Shown piece by piece: positions 29,518 to 38,169 of a stretch of DNA of 64,000 nt (positions are counted from its first letter, which is position 1; each line of letters begins with the position of its first letter). Under the pieces are notes generated by a model that was not told the origin of the DNA, searched no databases, and saw nothing but the letters and a program-made list of their open reading frames with translations. Source of the stretch: Janthinobacterium sp. 64 (lineage in GTDB: Bacteria > Pseudomonadota > Gammaproteobacteria > Burkholderiales > Burkholderiaceae_D); NCBI RefSeq assembly GCF_002813325.1, contig NZ_PHUG01000001.1, forward strand, positions 1,612,001-1,676,000. The letters run 5' to 3'. The position numbers were made by a program, and so were the translations under genes.

Positions 29518-30098
29518 CGCCGCCACTGCAACTGGTGTTGAGCGCGGGCGACTGGCTGAACCTGTTCGGCCACTACCTGATGCTGTCGCTGATGTCGATC
29601 GGCGGCGCCATCTCCACCACCTCCGAAATGCACCGCTTCCTCGTCGAGCAGCATGGCTGGCTGACCCAAGCGCAATTCAATGAGTCGATTGCCATCGCGC
29701 AAGCCGCGCCCGGCCCGAACGTGCTGTTCGTCGCCCTGATGGGCTGGAACGTGGGCATGAATGCGGGCAGCTACACGGCCGCCTACCTGGGCGTGCTGGT
29801 GACCATGGTGGGCATCATGCTGCCCAGCACGACCCTCACCTACGTGGCGGCCCAATGGGGCTACCGCAACCGCGACCTGCGCCCCGTGCGCGCCTTCAAG
29901 CAAGGCATGGCGCCCATCGTCGTCGCCCTGCTGATTTCCACGGGCATGATTTTGGGCGGCGCCAACCACGACCTGCGCACGGACTGGCCCCTGTGGAGCT
30001 TGTCCATCGTGGCCGGCCTGATCATCTGGCGCACGAAGATCCATTTATTGTGGCTGCTGGCGGCCGGCGCCGTGCTAGGCTGGTTCCAAGTCGTCTGA
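29514..30098 (+). CDS. chrA: Chromate transporter ChrA, C-terminal-type subunit
   Basis: 194 aa, about six TM segments, homologous to the preceding protein: LMLSLMSIGGAISTTSEMHR and AIAQAAPGPNVLFVALMGWN match its two motifs. The start overlaps the upstream stop (ATGA), so the two are translationally coupled. The long frame that enters from upstream in this phase is a shadow of the first subunit. Ends 2 bp from the convergent urtE stop. Confidence 0.9.
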   Translation: MTPPLQLVLSAGDWLNLFGHYLMLSLMSIGGAISTTSEMHRFLVEQHGWLTQAQFNESIAIAQAAPGPNVLFVALMGWNVGMNAGSYTAAYLGVLVTMVGIMLPSTTLTYVAAQWGYRNRDLRPVRAFKQGMAPIVVALLISTGMILGGANHDLRTDWPLWSLSIVAGLIIWRTKIHLLWLLAAGAVLGWFQVV

Positions 30099-30100
30099 CC

Positions 30101-30799
30101 TTACACGGCCAAATGGCGCTTGACCTCTTCGCCATCCATCTGTTCCGCTTTGCCGCTGGCCACCACGCTGCCGCGCGACAGCACGATGAAGTCGTCGGCC
30201 AGTGCGCGGGCAAAATCGAAATACTGTTCGCACAGCACGATGGCCATGTCGCCGCGCTGTTTCAATAAGGCAATGACCCTGCCGATATCCTTGATGACGG
30301 ACGGCTGGATACCTTCCGTCGGCTCGTCGAAGATGATCAATTGCGGTTCGGCCAGCAGCGCGCGGGCGATGGCCAACTGCTGCTGTTGTCCGCCGGACAA
30401 ATCGCCGCCGCGCCGCTGCAGCATCTCTTTGAGTACGGGAAACAGTTCATACACGTGGGGATCGATGCGCGAGGCTTGCCTGCCCCGCTTCACCGCCATA
30501 CCCATCAGCAAGTTTTCCTCGACCGTCAGGCGCGCAAAGATGTCGCGCCCCTGCGGCACGTAGGCGATGCCCAGCTTGGCCCGCGCATGCGGCGTCAGTT
30601 TCGTGATGTCGCGCCCCTGGAACACCACCGTGCCCTGCGCCACGGGCAGCACGCCCATCAGGCATTTCAGCAAGGTGGTCTTGCCCACGCCATTACGCCC
30701 AAGCAAGGCCAGACACTCGCCCTTGCGCGCCGACAAACTGATGCCGCGCAAGGTATGCGAGGAGCCATAGTATTGATTTAACTGTTGCACTTCGAGCAT
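30101..30799 (-). CDS. urtE: Urea ABC transporter ATP-binding protein
   Basis: 232 aa ATPase with Walker A GRNGVGKTT (about 35), signature LSGGQQQQLAIARAL and Walker B LIIFDEP. The phrase EPTEGIQPSVIKDIG is typical of UrtE/LivF-type subunits. Last gene of the urt operon, 2 bp after urtD. With UrtD it powers high-affinity urea import through UrtBC. Confidence 0.95.
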   Translation of the reverse strand: MLEVQQLNQYYGSSHTLRGISLSARKGECLALLGRNGVGKTTLLKCLMGVLPVAQGTVVFQGRDITKLTPHARAKLGIAYVPQGRDIFARLTVEENLLMGMAVKRGRQASRIDPHVYELFPVLKEMLQRRGGDLSGGQQQQLAIARALLAEPQLIIFDEPTEGIQPSVIKDIGRVIALLKQRGDMAIVLCEQYFDFARALADDFIVLSRGSVVASGKAEQMDGEEVKRHLAV

Positions 30800-30801
30800 G
30801 C

Positions 30802-31632
30802 TTACCTTCCCAGATAGACTTCGATGACCCGTTCGTCGGCTTGCACTTCGTCCATGCGGCCCTGCGCCAGCACGGAACCTTCATGCAGCACGGTGACGAT
30901 GCCTTGCCGGGCGATCTCCGTGACGAACCCCATGTCGTGCTCGACCACCATGATCGAATGCTTGCCGCGCAATTCATTGAGCAATTCCGCCGTGCGCGCC
31001 GTTTCCGCGTCCGACATGCCGGCCACGGGTTCGTCCAATAGAATCAGTTGCGGCTCCTGCATCAGCAGCATGCCGATTTCCAGCCACTGCTTTTGCCCGT
31101 GCGACAGCAAACCGGCCGGCCGCGCCTCGTGGCCGTTGAGGCGTATCAAACGCAATATCGCTTCGATCTTGCCCGCCTGCTCGGACGTGAGGCGGGCAAA
31201 CAGGGTGGGCGCCACGCGCTTGTCCATCTTCATCGCCAGTTCCAGGTTGTCGAACACCGTGTGCTGCTCGAACACCGTGGGGCGCTGGAACTTGCGGCCG
31301 ATGCCCGCGTGGGCGATTTGCGCTTCCGTCATCGTCGCCAGGTTCATGGTCTGGCCGAACCAGGCCGTGCCGGACGTGGGCCGCGTCTTGCCGGTAATCA
31401 CATCCATCATCGTCGTCTTGCCGGCGCCGTTAGGGCCGATGATGCAGCGCAACTCGCCCACGGAAATATCGAGGCTGAGCTTGTTGATGGCCTTGAAACC
31501 GTCAAACGACACGCTGATGTCTTCCAGGTAGAGGATGGCGCCATGCGTCGTATCTACGCCCTCGCTTTTCACGCGCGCATACGTGGGGCCAGCTTCCGCG
31601 CTGGCCATGCCGGGCAACATGCGGATGCTCAT
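30802..31632 (-). CDS. urtD: Urea ABC transporter ATP-binding protein
   Basis: 276 aa. Walker A GPNGAGKTT (about 70), a signature that reads LLSHGQKQWLEIGMLL (SHGQ in place of SGGQ, usual for UrtD) and Walker B LILLDEP. An extra N-terminal stretch of about 30 residues precedes the ATPase domain. The start overlaps the urtC stop (ATGA). Role as for UrtE. Confidence 0.95.
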   Translation of the reverse strand: MSIRMLPGMASAEAGPTYARVKSEGVDTTHGAILYLEDISVSFDGFKAINKLSLDISVGELRCIIGPNGAGKTTMMDVITGKTRPTSGTAWFGQTMNLATMTEAQIAHAGIGRKFQRPTVFEQHTVFDNLELAMKMDKRVAPTLFARLTSEQAGKIEAILRLIRLNGHEARPAGLLSHGQKQWLEIGMLLMQEPQLILLDEPVAGMSDAETARTAELLNELRGKHSIMVVEHDMGFVTEIARQGIVTVLHEGSVLAQGRMDEVQADERVIEVYLGR

Positions 31633-32750
31633 GCGGCCTCCTCTGCCACGATGGCGGACTTCTTGCGTTTGAGCTTGCTTAGCACGCCGAGCATGCCTTG
31701 CTGCATGAACAGGGTGACGACGATGAATAGCAAGCCCAGCGCGAACAGCCACAGTTCCGGCAAGGCGGCCGTGAACCAACTTTTCAAGCCGTTCACGGTG
31801 AAGGCGCCCAGAATCGGGCCGAGCAGGGTGCCGCGCCCGCCCACGGCCACCCACACCACCATTTCGATGGAGTTGGCCGGCGACATTTCGGACGGGTTGA
31901 TGATGCCCACTTGCGGCACGTACAGGGCGCCAGCGATGCCGCACAGCACGGCCGACAAGGTCCAGACGAACAGCTTGAACCACAGCGGGTTGTAGCCGAG
32001 GAACATCAAGCGCGCCTCGCTGTCGCGCACGCCCTGCAACACCCTGCCCAGTTTCGAGCGGACGATGGCGCGCGCGCCGATCAAGGCGGCCAGCAGAAAG
32101 GCCAGGGTCAGCAGGAACAGCACGGCCCGGGTGGCGGGCGCCGTGATGCTGTGGCCAAGAATGGTCTTGAAATCCGTGAAACCGTTGTTGCCGCCAAAGC
32201 CCGTGTCATTGCGGAAGAACAAGAGCATGAAGGCATACGTCATCGCTTGCGTGATGATGGAAAAATACACACCCCTGATGCGCGAGCGAAACGCAAAATA
32301 ACCGAAGACAAACGCCAGCACGCCCGGCACCAGCACGACGAGGGCCATGCAGTACCAGAAATGTTCCGTAAACGCCCAGTACCAGGGGTAAGTCTTCCAG
32401 TCGAGAAAGACCATAAAGTCGGGCAAGCTGCTGTGGTACTGGCCCTGGTCGCCGATGGCGCGCATCAGATACATGCCGTGCGCATACGCGCCCAAGGCGA
32501 AGAACACGCCGTGGCCCAGGGACAAGATGCCCGTGTAGCCCCAGACGAGGTCCAGCGCCAGCGCGGCCAGCGCGTAGCACATGAACTTGCCCACCAGCGC
32601 CACCGTGTAGGCGGACACGTGCAAGGCATGGCCTTCGGCAAACGCCAGGTTAAACATCGGCAATAGCGCCGCCAGCAGCGTGCATGCGGCAATCGCCAGC
32701 CAGACGGGCCGCGTGAACAGGCCCTGCTTTATCGGATAGGAGGTAGTCAT
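31629..32750 (-). CDS. urtC: Urea ABC transporter permease
   Basis: 373 aa, LivM-type permease with about ten TM segments; the block ALALDLVWGYTGILSLGHG (about 63-81) is characteristic. Start at 32750 overlaps the urtB stop (ATGA); the open frame that extends beyond it is a shadow of urtB. Confidence 0.95.
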   Translation of the reverse strand: MTTSYPIKQGLFTRPVWLAIAACTLLAALLPMFNLAFAEGHALHVSAYTVALVGKFMCYALAALALDLVWGYTGILSLGHGVFFALGAYAHGMYLMRAIGDQGQYHSSLPDFMVFLDWKTYPWYWAFTEHFWYCMALVVLVPGVLAFVFGYFAFRSRIRGVYFSIITQAMTYAFMLLFFRNDTGFGGNNGFTDFKTILGHSITAPATRAVLFLLTLAFLLAALIGARAIVRSKLGRVLQGVRDSEARLMFLGYNPLWFKLFVWTLSAVLCGIAGALYVPQVGIINPSEMSPANSIEMVVWVAVGGRGTLLGPILGAFTVNGLKSWFTAALPELWLFALGLLFIVVTLFMQQGMLGVLSKLKRKKSAIVAEEAA

Positions 32751-34330
32751 TCGACGCTGCGTCCCTTCATGGCAAACAGGCCCTGCGGCCGGCGCTGGAT
32801 GAAAATGATGATGAACACGAGAATGGCGATCTTCGCCAGCACGGCGCCCGCCACCGGTTCGAGGAACTTGTTCACTTCGCCCAGGCCCAGCGCGGCGATC
32901 ACGGTGCCGGCCAGCTGGCCCACGCCACCGAGCACCACCACCATGAAGGAATCGACGATGTAGCTTTGGCCCAGGTCCGGCCCCACATTGCCCAGCTGCG
33001 ACAGGGCCACGCCGCCCAGGCCCGCGATGCCGGAACCGAGGCCGAAGGTCAGCATGTCGACCTTGCCCGTGGCCACGCCCACGCAATCGGCCATGCGGCG
33101 GTTTTGCGTGACGGCCCGCACGAACAGGCCCAGCCGTGTCTTGTTCAGGATCAGCCACACGGCCACCACCACGACGATGGCGAAGCCGATGATGGCCAGC
33201 CGGTTGTACGGCAGCACGAGGCCGCCCAGCACGGTCACGCCGCCCGACATCCAGGCCGGGTTGGCCACTTCCACGTTTTGCGCGCCAAAGATCGTACGCA
33301 CCGTCTGCATGAGGATCAGGCTGATGCCCCAGGTGGCCAGCAGGGTTTCCAGCGGCCGGCCATATAGCCAGCGGATCACCGTGCGTTCCAGCGCCACGCC
33401 CACCAGGCCGGCAACAACAAAGGCGGCCGGCAAGGCGGCCAGCAGATACGCATCCTGCAGGCCAGGCAGGAAGTTGCGGAAGAACAGCTGGCATAGATAC
33501 GTCGTGTAAGCGCCTATCATCAGCAGTTCGCCATGCGCCATGTTGATGATGCCCATCAAGCCGAAGGTGATGGCCAGGCCCAAGGCGGCCAGCAGCAGCA
33601 CGCTGCCCAGCGAGATGCCGTAGAACACAGTGCCGGCCAATTCCATGCGCGCCACCCGTCCCTTGATCTGGCCCATGGTGTCGATGGCGGCCAGTTGCAC
33701 GGCTTCGTCCGGCTCGCCCCCTTTGTCCAGCATGGCTTGCAGCACGGGCAGCAAGCGCGCGTCGCTGCTGCCGGCCAGATCCTGCACGGCCTGCTTGCGC
33801 GTGGCGGCATCGGGCGCGTGCAGGTTGGCGCTGGCGATCAGCACTTGCAATATCTGCTGGATCTCGGCATCGCTCTCTTGCGCCAGTGCCTTGTGGATCA
33901 GGGGCAGCTGCGCGGGATCGACCGCCTTTTGCAACGCTTGCGCGGCGGCCAGCCGTGTGGCCCGCTCGGGCGCCAGCAGTTTCAGCCCCGACAGAGCCCC
34001 CGCCACGGCCGAGCGCAAGCGGTTGTTGACCATGATGCCGTCGATGCCCTCGGGCAGCGGCACGCTCTTGCCGATTACCGGGTCAACCGCCTGCTCGCCG
34101 TCGACGATGTACACCTTGCCGTCGGGCGCTGCATACAGGCTGTCGTCCTGCAAGGCTTGCAGCACACGGGCGGCCTCGGGCGTGGCCAGGGAGGCGATCT
34201 GGGCGACGGCGGCGACTCTGGCGTCGGAATCGTCGCCGGAGAGGGGTTTCAGCAGATCGGGAGGAATGGCTGCCTGCGCAGACAGCGGCAACAGGCAAAG
34301 TAATAACAAAATACGACGTAGCAGACGCAT
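32747..34330 (-). CDS. urtB: Urea ABC transporter permease with periplasmic N-terminal extension
   Basis: 527 aa. A signal-like N-terminus (LLRRILLLLCLLPLSAQA) and about 200 residues of helical, HEAT-like repeats precede the LivH-type permease (from about 225: GISLGSVLLLAALGLAITFG, INMAHGELLMIGAYTTYL). The extension is normal for UrtB as opposed to LivH. A 140-bp gap carrying a palindromic repeat separates it from urtA. Confidence 0.95.
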   Translation of the reverse strand: MRLLRRILLLLCLLPLSAQAAIPPDLLKPLSGDDSDARVAAVAQIASLATPEAARVLQALQDDSLYAAPDGKVYIVDGEQAVDPVIGKSVPLPEGIDGIMVNNRLRSAVAGALSGLKLLAPERATRLAAAQALQKAVDPAQLPLIHKALAQESDAEIQQILQVLIASANLHAPDAATRKQAVQDLAGSSDARLLPVLQAMLDKGGEPDEAVQLAAIDTMGQIKGRVARMELAGTVFYGISLGSVLLLAALGLAITFGLMGIINMAHGELLMIGAYTTYLCQLFFRNFLPGLQDAYLLAALPAAFVVAGLVGVALERTVIRWLYGRPLETLLATWGISLILMQTVRTIFGAQNVEVANPAWMSGGVTVLGGLVLPYNRLAIIGFAIVVVVAVWLILNKTRLGLFVRAVTQNRRMADCVGVATGKVDMLTFGLGSGIAGLGGVALSQLGNVGPDLGQSYIVDSFMVVVLGGVGQLAGTVIAALGLGEVNKFLEPVAGAVLAKIAILVFIIIFIQRRPQGLFAMKGRSVE

Positions 34331-34370
34331 GCGGAAAGACCTCTCATCGTTACTTCAGCCCAAGCGAAAT

Positions 34371-34453
34371 CTGGGGTCAGACGGGAACGCCGAGTTCCGT
34401 CGGGGGAATTCGTCCCAATGGGACGAATTCCGATCGCGAAGCGAGTGACCCCG
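34371..34453. repeat. Palindromic repeat inside the urt operon, copy A
   Basis: Lies between urtA and urtB. It is bounded by CTGGGGTC and GACCCCGG and contains the exact inverted repeat GAATTCGTCCC/GGGACGAATTC around AAT. A related element is at 50386-50455. Its hairpins could end some transcripts after urtA or protect the urtA 3' end, giving more binding protein than permease. Confidence 0.65.
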
Positions 34454-34470
34454 GCCTTTCTGCTGCTAAC

Positions 34471-35724
34471 TCATAACTTCTGCTTGCCCTCATTCCCCTT
34501 GATAAACGGGCTCCACGGCTGGGCGCGTATCGGTTCCTTGGTTTTCCACACGACATTGAATTGCCCATCGGCCTTGATCTCGCCGATCATCACGGGCTTG
34601 TGCAGGTGGTGATTCGTCGCATCCATGGTCAGGGTAAAACCCGATGGCGCCTTGACGCTTTGGCCGGCCATGGCGGCGATCACCTTGTCCGTGTCCGTCG
34701 ATTTCGCCTTTTCCACGGCTTGCGCCCACATGTGGATGCCGACATAGGTCGCTTCCATCGGGTCGTTCGTCACGACCGAACCCGCGTTCGGCAGCTTTTG
34801 CGCCACGGCATAGGCTTTCCACTGCTTGATGAAGGCGGCATTCACGGGGTTCTTGACGGATTCAAAGTAATTCCACGCCGCCAGATGGCCGAGCAAGGGT
34901 TTGGTATCGATGCCGCGCAACTCTTCCTCGCCGACGGAAAACGCGACGACGGGCACGTCCGTGGCCTTCAGGCCGGCATTGCCCAGTTCCTTGTAAAACG
35001 GCACGTTGGAATCGCCATTGATGGTGGAAATGACGGCCGTCTTGCCGCCCGCGGAAAACTTCTTGATGTTGGCGACGATGGTTTGATAATCGGCGTGGCC
35101 GAACGGCGTGTAGACCTCGCTGATATCGCTATCCTTGACCCCTTTGCTTTTCAAAAAGGCGCGCAGGATCTTGTTGGTGGTGCGCGGATACACGTAATCC
35201 GTGCCCAGCAGCACGAAGCGCCTGGCGCCGCCGCCATCTGTGCTCATCAGGTATTCCACCGCCGGGATCGCCTGCTGGTTCGGTGCCGCGCCCGTATAAA
35301 ACACGTTCTTTTCCAGTTCCTCGCCCTCATATTGCACCGGGTAAAACAGCAGGCTGTTGAGCTCCTTGAACACTGGCAAGACGGATTTGCGCGACACGGA
35401 CGTCCAGCAGCCAAACACGACAGCCACTTTATCCTGCGCCACCAGTTGTCTCGCTTTTTCCGCGAACAAAGGCCAGTTCGATGCGGGGTCGACGACGACG
35501 GCTTCCAGCTTCTTGCCCAGCACGCCGCCCTTGGCATTGATTTCGGCGATCGTCATCAAGGCTACGTCCTTCAGCGACGTTTCGGAAATGGCCATGGTGC
35601 CCGACAGCGAGTGCAAAATGCCCACCTTGATCGTATCGGCGGCCAGGGCTGCCTGCATGGTGATGGACGTGGCCAGAGCGAATGCGCCGGCGGCGGCCGC
35701 TTTCAGGATGATGCGTCGTGACAT
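34471..35724 (-). CDS. urtA: Urea ABC transporter substrate-binding protein
   Basis: 417 aa. N-terminus MSRRIILKAAAAGAFALAT is a signal peptide with an Arg pair, possibly Tat. The mature part is a type I periplasmic binding fold (DTIKVGILHSLSGTMAISE; VVVDPASNWPLFAEKA; GCWTSVSRKSVLPVFKE), typical of UrtA. It binds urea outside the inner membrane and delivers it to UrtBC. A GGAG element precedes the start. First gene of the operon, behind a sigma-54-type promoter. Confidence 0.96.
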   Translation of the reverse strand: MSRRIILKAAAAGAFALATSITMQAALAADTIKVGILHSLSGTMAISETSLKDVALMTIAEINAKGGVLGKKLEAVVVDPASNWPLFAEKARQLVAQDKVAVVFGCWTSVSRKSVLPVFKELNSLLFYPVQYEGEELEKNVFYTGAAPNQQAIPAVEYLMSTDGGGARRFVLLGTDYVYPRTTNKILRAFLKSKGVKDSDISEVYTPFGHADYQTIVANIKKFSAGGKTAVISTINGDSNVPFYKELGNAGLKATDVPVVAFSVGEEELRGIDTKPLLGHLAAWNYFESVKNPVNAAFIKQWKAYAVAQKLPNAGSVVTNDPMEATYVGIHMWAQAVEKAKSTDTDKVIAAMAGQSVKAPSGFTLTMDATNHHLHKPVMIGEIKADGQFNVVWKTKEPIRAQPWSPFIKGNEGKQKL

Positions 35725-35778
35725 GGGGACTCCTGTGATGGGTTCGTGGGGTCAAAGCTGGGCATACGATGTTGATAA

Positions 35779-35795
35779 AGCAGAATGCATGCCAG
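35779..35795 (-). promoter_or_regulatory. Sigma-54 type promoter of the urt operon
   Basis: Minus strand CTGGCATGCATTCTGCT fits YTGGCACG-N4-TTGCW with two mismatches and keeps GG and GC exactly 10 bp apart. The start would lie near 35769, leaving a leader of about 45 nt. A TGCACC half-site on the minus strand lies only a short way upstream. It fits nitrogen-limitation control through NtrC, like the nas operon. Confidence 0.65.
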
Positions 35796-35839
35796 CACCG
35801 GCAGGTGTCCGCCATGGTGCATGCGGCTCCCGCCGCACG

Positions 35840-35880
35840 AAAAAAAAACCTGGCTGCACAAGGACTGTGCAGCCAGGTTT
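35840..35880 (-). terminator. Intrinsic terminator of the DUF4349 gene
   Basis: On the minus strand the stem AACCTGGCTGCACA / TGTGCAGCCAGGTT (14 bp, 5-nt loop) is followed by a run of T. It lies 32 bp after the DUF4349 stop and isolates that transcript from the urt promoter region. Confidence 0.9.
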
Positions 35881-35911
35881 CAAATTGCCGTAAAACGGTG
35901 CGCCGAAGAAG

Positions 35912-36700
35912 TTACTCCTTGCGCGGCGCTCCACGCAAGCGGCGCCAGCCCTTGCGCCCCAGCGGGAACAGCAGCACGAACGCGATCAGCCACGGCAGGA
36001 TATAGGCCATGGCCGTGATGGCGTTGGCCACGCCTTCCGACAGGTTTTCCGTGAAATTGCCCAGCGAGCGCTTGACGGGACGCCAGAACGATTGCTTGCC
36101 TTCGGCGCTGATGGCCACGTTCAGCAAGTCCGTGTCGATGCGCTGCATCAAGAGCGCATTGGCCGCCGTCGCCTGCTCCAGCTCCACTTGCACAGTGGCC
36201 AGTTCCTTGCTCACCTTGATCAGCGCATCGACATTCGCGCCCGAGCGCTTTTCCAGGTCTTGCAATTGCGCCTGGTATTGCTTGAGCATCTCCAGGCGTT
36301 TCTTGCTGTCGAGCACGGGGCGGCCCAGGTCTTCCACCTTGGTGCCCTGGCTGGTGACGTCGCCTTCGGCCGCGACCAGCGCGACAAGCTTCTTGATGCC
36401 GGCCGGCTTGGCGCGCATGCTGATGCGCGCATGCACATAGCGCCCACTGTCGAGGCTGGAGTCGAGCAGCAAGCAGCCGTTTTCCGTGTCGGCCTTGCAG
36501 GCGGCGACCACTTTTTCATACAGGGGCCGCACTTGCGCCTCATTCGTATCGACGCTGACATTATGTTCATAGGCAAGAAACTCGCTGCCCTTTTCCTTGC
36601 CATCGAGACGCGCGGCGCTCGACTGCCCACCGCTCTCGCCCTTGCCGCCGCAACCGGCCAGCAGCATCAGGCCGATCAAGCCAATACAGATTTTTTTCAT
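35912..36700 (-). CDS. DUF4349-type membrane lipoprotein
   Basis: 262 aa. Lipobox LAGC (about residues 14-17) after a short hydrophobic stretch; then an extracytoplasmic domain (SVDTNEAQVRPLYEKVVAAC; RISMRAKPAGIKKLVALV), a coiled coil (KRLEMLKQYQAQLQDLEKRS) and a C-terminal TM segment (AYILPWLIAFVLLFPLG) ending in basic residues. This order is that of DUF4349 proteins. Function unknown, envelope location likely. Start chosen at 36700 for the lipoprotein signal. Confidence 0.8.
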   Translation of the reverse strand: MKKICIGLIGLMLLAGCGGKGESGGQSSAARLDGKEKGSEFLAYEHNVSVDTNEAQVRPLYEKVVAACKADTENGCLLLDSSLDSGRYVHARISMRAKPAGIKKLVALVAAEGDVTSQGTKVEDLGRPVLDSKKRLEMLKQYQAQLQDLEKRSGANVDALIKVSKELATVQVELEQATAANALLMQRIDTDLLNVAISAEGKQSFWRPVKRSLGNFTENLSEGVANAITAMAYILPWLIAFVLLFPLGRKGWRRLRGAPRKE

Positions 36701-36716
36701 GGTTTCTTTCTTTGGA

Positions 36717-37316
36717 TTATTTTTGCAGAGGCAACAATTCAATATCGGGCAAGTGCGCCGCCACGTCCTGCACCGTCGCATGGCCGGTCAGCGATGCGAT
36801 CACCTGGGGCAACGGTTCCGCCCAGATTTCCGGCAAGTCGCGTTCCTCGGGCGCCAGCACGGGAAAGGCCAGCTGCTCGCGTGGCGGCACAAAGGCGGCA
36901 TCGACGCCGGCCTTGTTGCCGCGCGCATCGATGCGGTACCAACCAAAGTCCTGCAGATACACGGCGTTCAAGCCGTGCAGGCAAAACGGCGGCCCCGCTT
37001 CGCCCACGGCCAGGCGCTGGTAGCACAGGCCGGCGGGAATGCCGTTGGCACGCAGCAGCGCGGCCAGCAAATGGCTCTTCGCATAACAGTATCCCGTGCC
37101 ATGCTGCAAGACGTCGGAAGCGCGGCAAGTGACGGGATTGCGCTGGTAGTCCCAGCTGTGGGCCACCTCGTCGCGCACGAAGGCAAAGCAGCGCGCTGCG
37201 ATGACCGCGTCGCCCACGGCGCCTGCCGCCAGTGCGGCCGCCCTGGCGCGCACGGCCGGATGGTCGCTGTCGATATACAGGCTGCTGCCTAGATAGGAGG
37301 AAAAGTCGGTAACCAT
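36717..37316 (-). CDS. Transglutaminase-like cysteine protease family protein
   Basis: 199 aa. Catalytic triad visible: Cys in GTGYCYAKSHLLAALLRA, His in CLHGLNAVYL, Asp in WYRIDARGN. No signal peptide, so cytoplasmic. Bacterial members are often proteases or amide hydrolases; substrate unknown. It sits 16 bp upstream of the DUF4349 gene on the same strand and is probably cotranscribed. The ORF is open further 5' but only the region from 37316 looks coding. Confidence 0.82.
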   Translation of the reverse strand: MVTDFSSYLGSSLYIDSDHPAVRARAAALAAGAVGDAVIAARCFAFVRDEVAHSWDYQRNPVTCRASDVLQHGTGYCYAKSHLLAALLRANGIPAGLCYQRLAVGEAGPPFCLHGLNAVYLQDFGWYRIDARGNKAGVDAAFVPPREQLAFPVLAPEERDLPEIWAEPLPQVIASLTGHATVQDVAAHLPDIELLPLQK

Positions 37317-37590
37317 GGCATCAAGGTCATGCAAAAAGATAATGCGCGATTCTAGTCGAAGCCGGGCGAAATCGAGCGTTTCCTTGTGCAGGAACAAAGA
37401 AAATCCACGCGCCGGGCCAGCTGCGCGGGGGCCGGCGACTTTGGCGCCGGCCCGGTAGCTGGTATCATGCGGGCAAACGCGGCCGGCCCGATATGTACGA
37501 CGGGGCCGGCGCAAGCACTACCCTGCGAAGCGGCCCCGCCACCGGGCGCGCCGCCGACGCCACCCTACAGATCAGAGAAACGAGTTCCCT

Positions 37591-38169
37591 ATGAGCACAC
37601 CATCGTCCCACCCATCGTTCTGGCGCCGTGTCCCGCTGGCTTTCGGCGCCTTCTTCAGCACCCTGTCGGACGCCGCCTATGCGGCCCGCGTGGAAAAACT
37701 GTCCTTGCCAGAGACTGCGCCCGTCGCCCCTGCTCCTGCGCCAGCTCCCGTGCCAACACCGGCCGCCGCACCCGTCATCTTGAAAGAAGCGACGCCGGAC
37801 GCGGCCCTGCAATTGCTGGCCCTGCTGCAACGCGAAGCGCGCCTGATCGATTTTACCCAGGAAAACCTGGGCAGCCATGCCGATGCCGACATCGGCGCGG
37901 CCGCCCGCGTCGTGCATGAAGGCTGCGCCAAGGTCATGCGCGAATACTTCACCATCGAGGCCGTGCGTCAGGAAGCCGAGGGCAGCCGCATCGTCCTGCA
38001 AGAGGGATTTGACAGCGCGCAAGTACGCCTGACGGGCAACGTCGTCGGTTCGGCACCATTCACGGGCACCCTCAGCCATCGCGGCTGGCGCGCGTCCAGC
38101 GTGCGCCTGCCGAAACTGAGCGGGCAGCACGACGCGGCCATCCTGGCACCGGCCGAGGTGGAACTGTGA
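37591..38169 (+). CDS. DUF2760 protein
   Basis: 192 aa. N-terminal FWRRVPLAFGAFFSTLSDAAYAARV, an Ala/Pro linker (about 45-65), then a conserved domain (ALQLLALLQREARLIDFTQE; REYFTIEAVRQEAEGS; GTLSHRGWR). DUF2760 genes typically precede Hsp70-like genes, as here, where the stop overlaps the next start (GTGA). It may be a co-factor of the Hsp70 pair; that is inferred from linkage only. The 274 bp upstream are GC-rich and show no gene. Confidence 0.85.
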   Translation: MSTPSSHPSFWRRVPLAFGAFFSTLSDAAYAARVEKLSLPETAPVAPAPAPAPVPTPAAAPVILKEATPDAALQLLALLQREARLIDFTQENLGSHADADIGAAARVVHEGCAKVMREYFTIEAVRQEAEGSRIVLQEGFDSAQVRLTGNVVGSAPFTGTLSHRGWRASSVRLPKLSGQHDAAILAPAEVEL

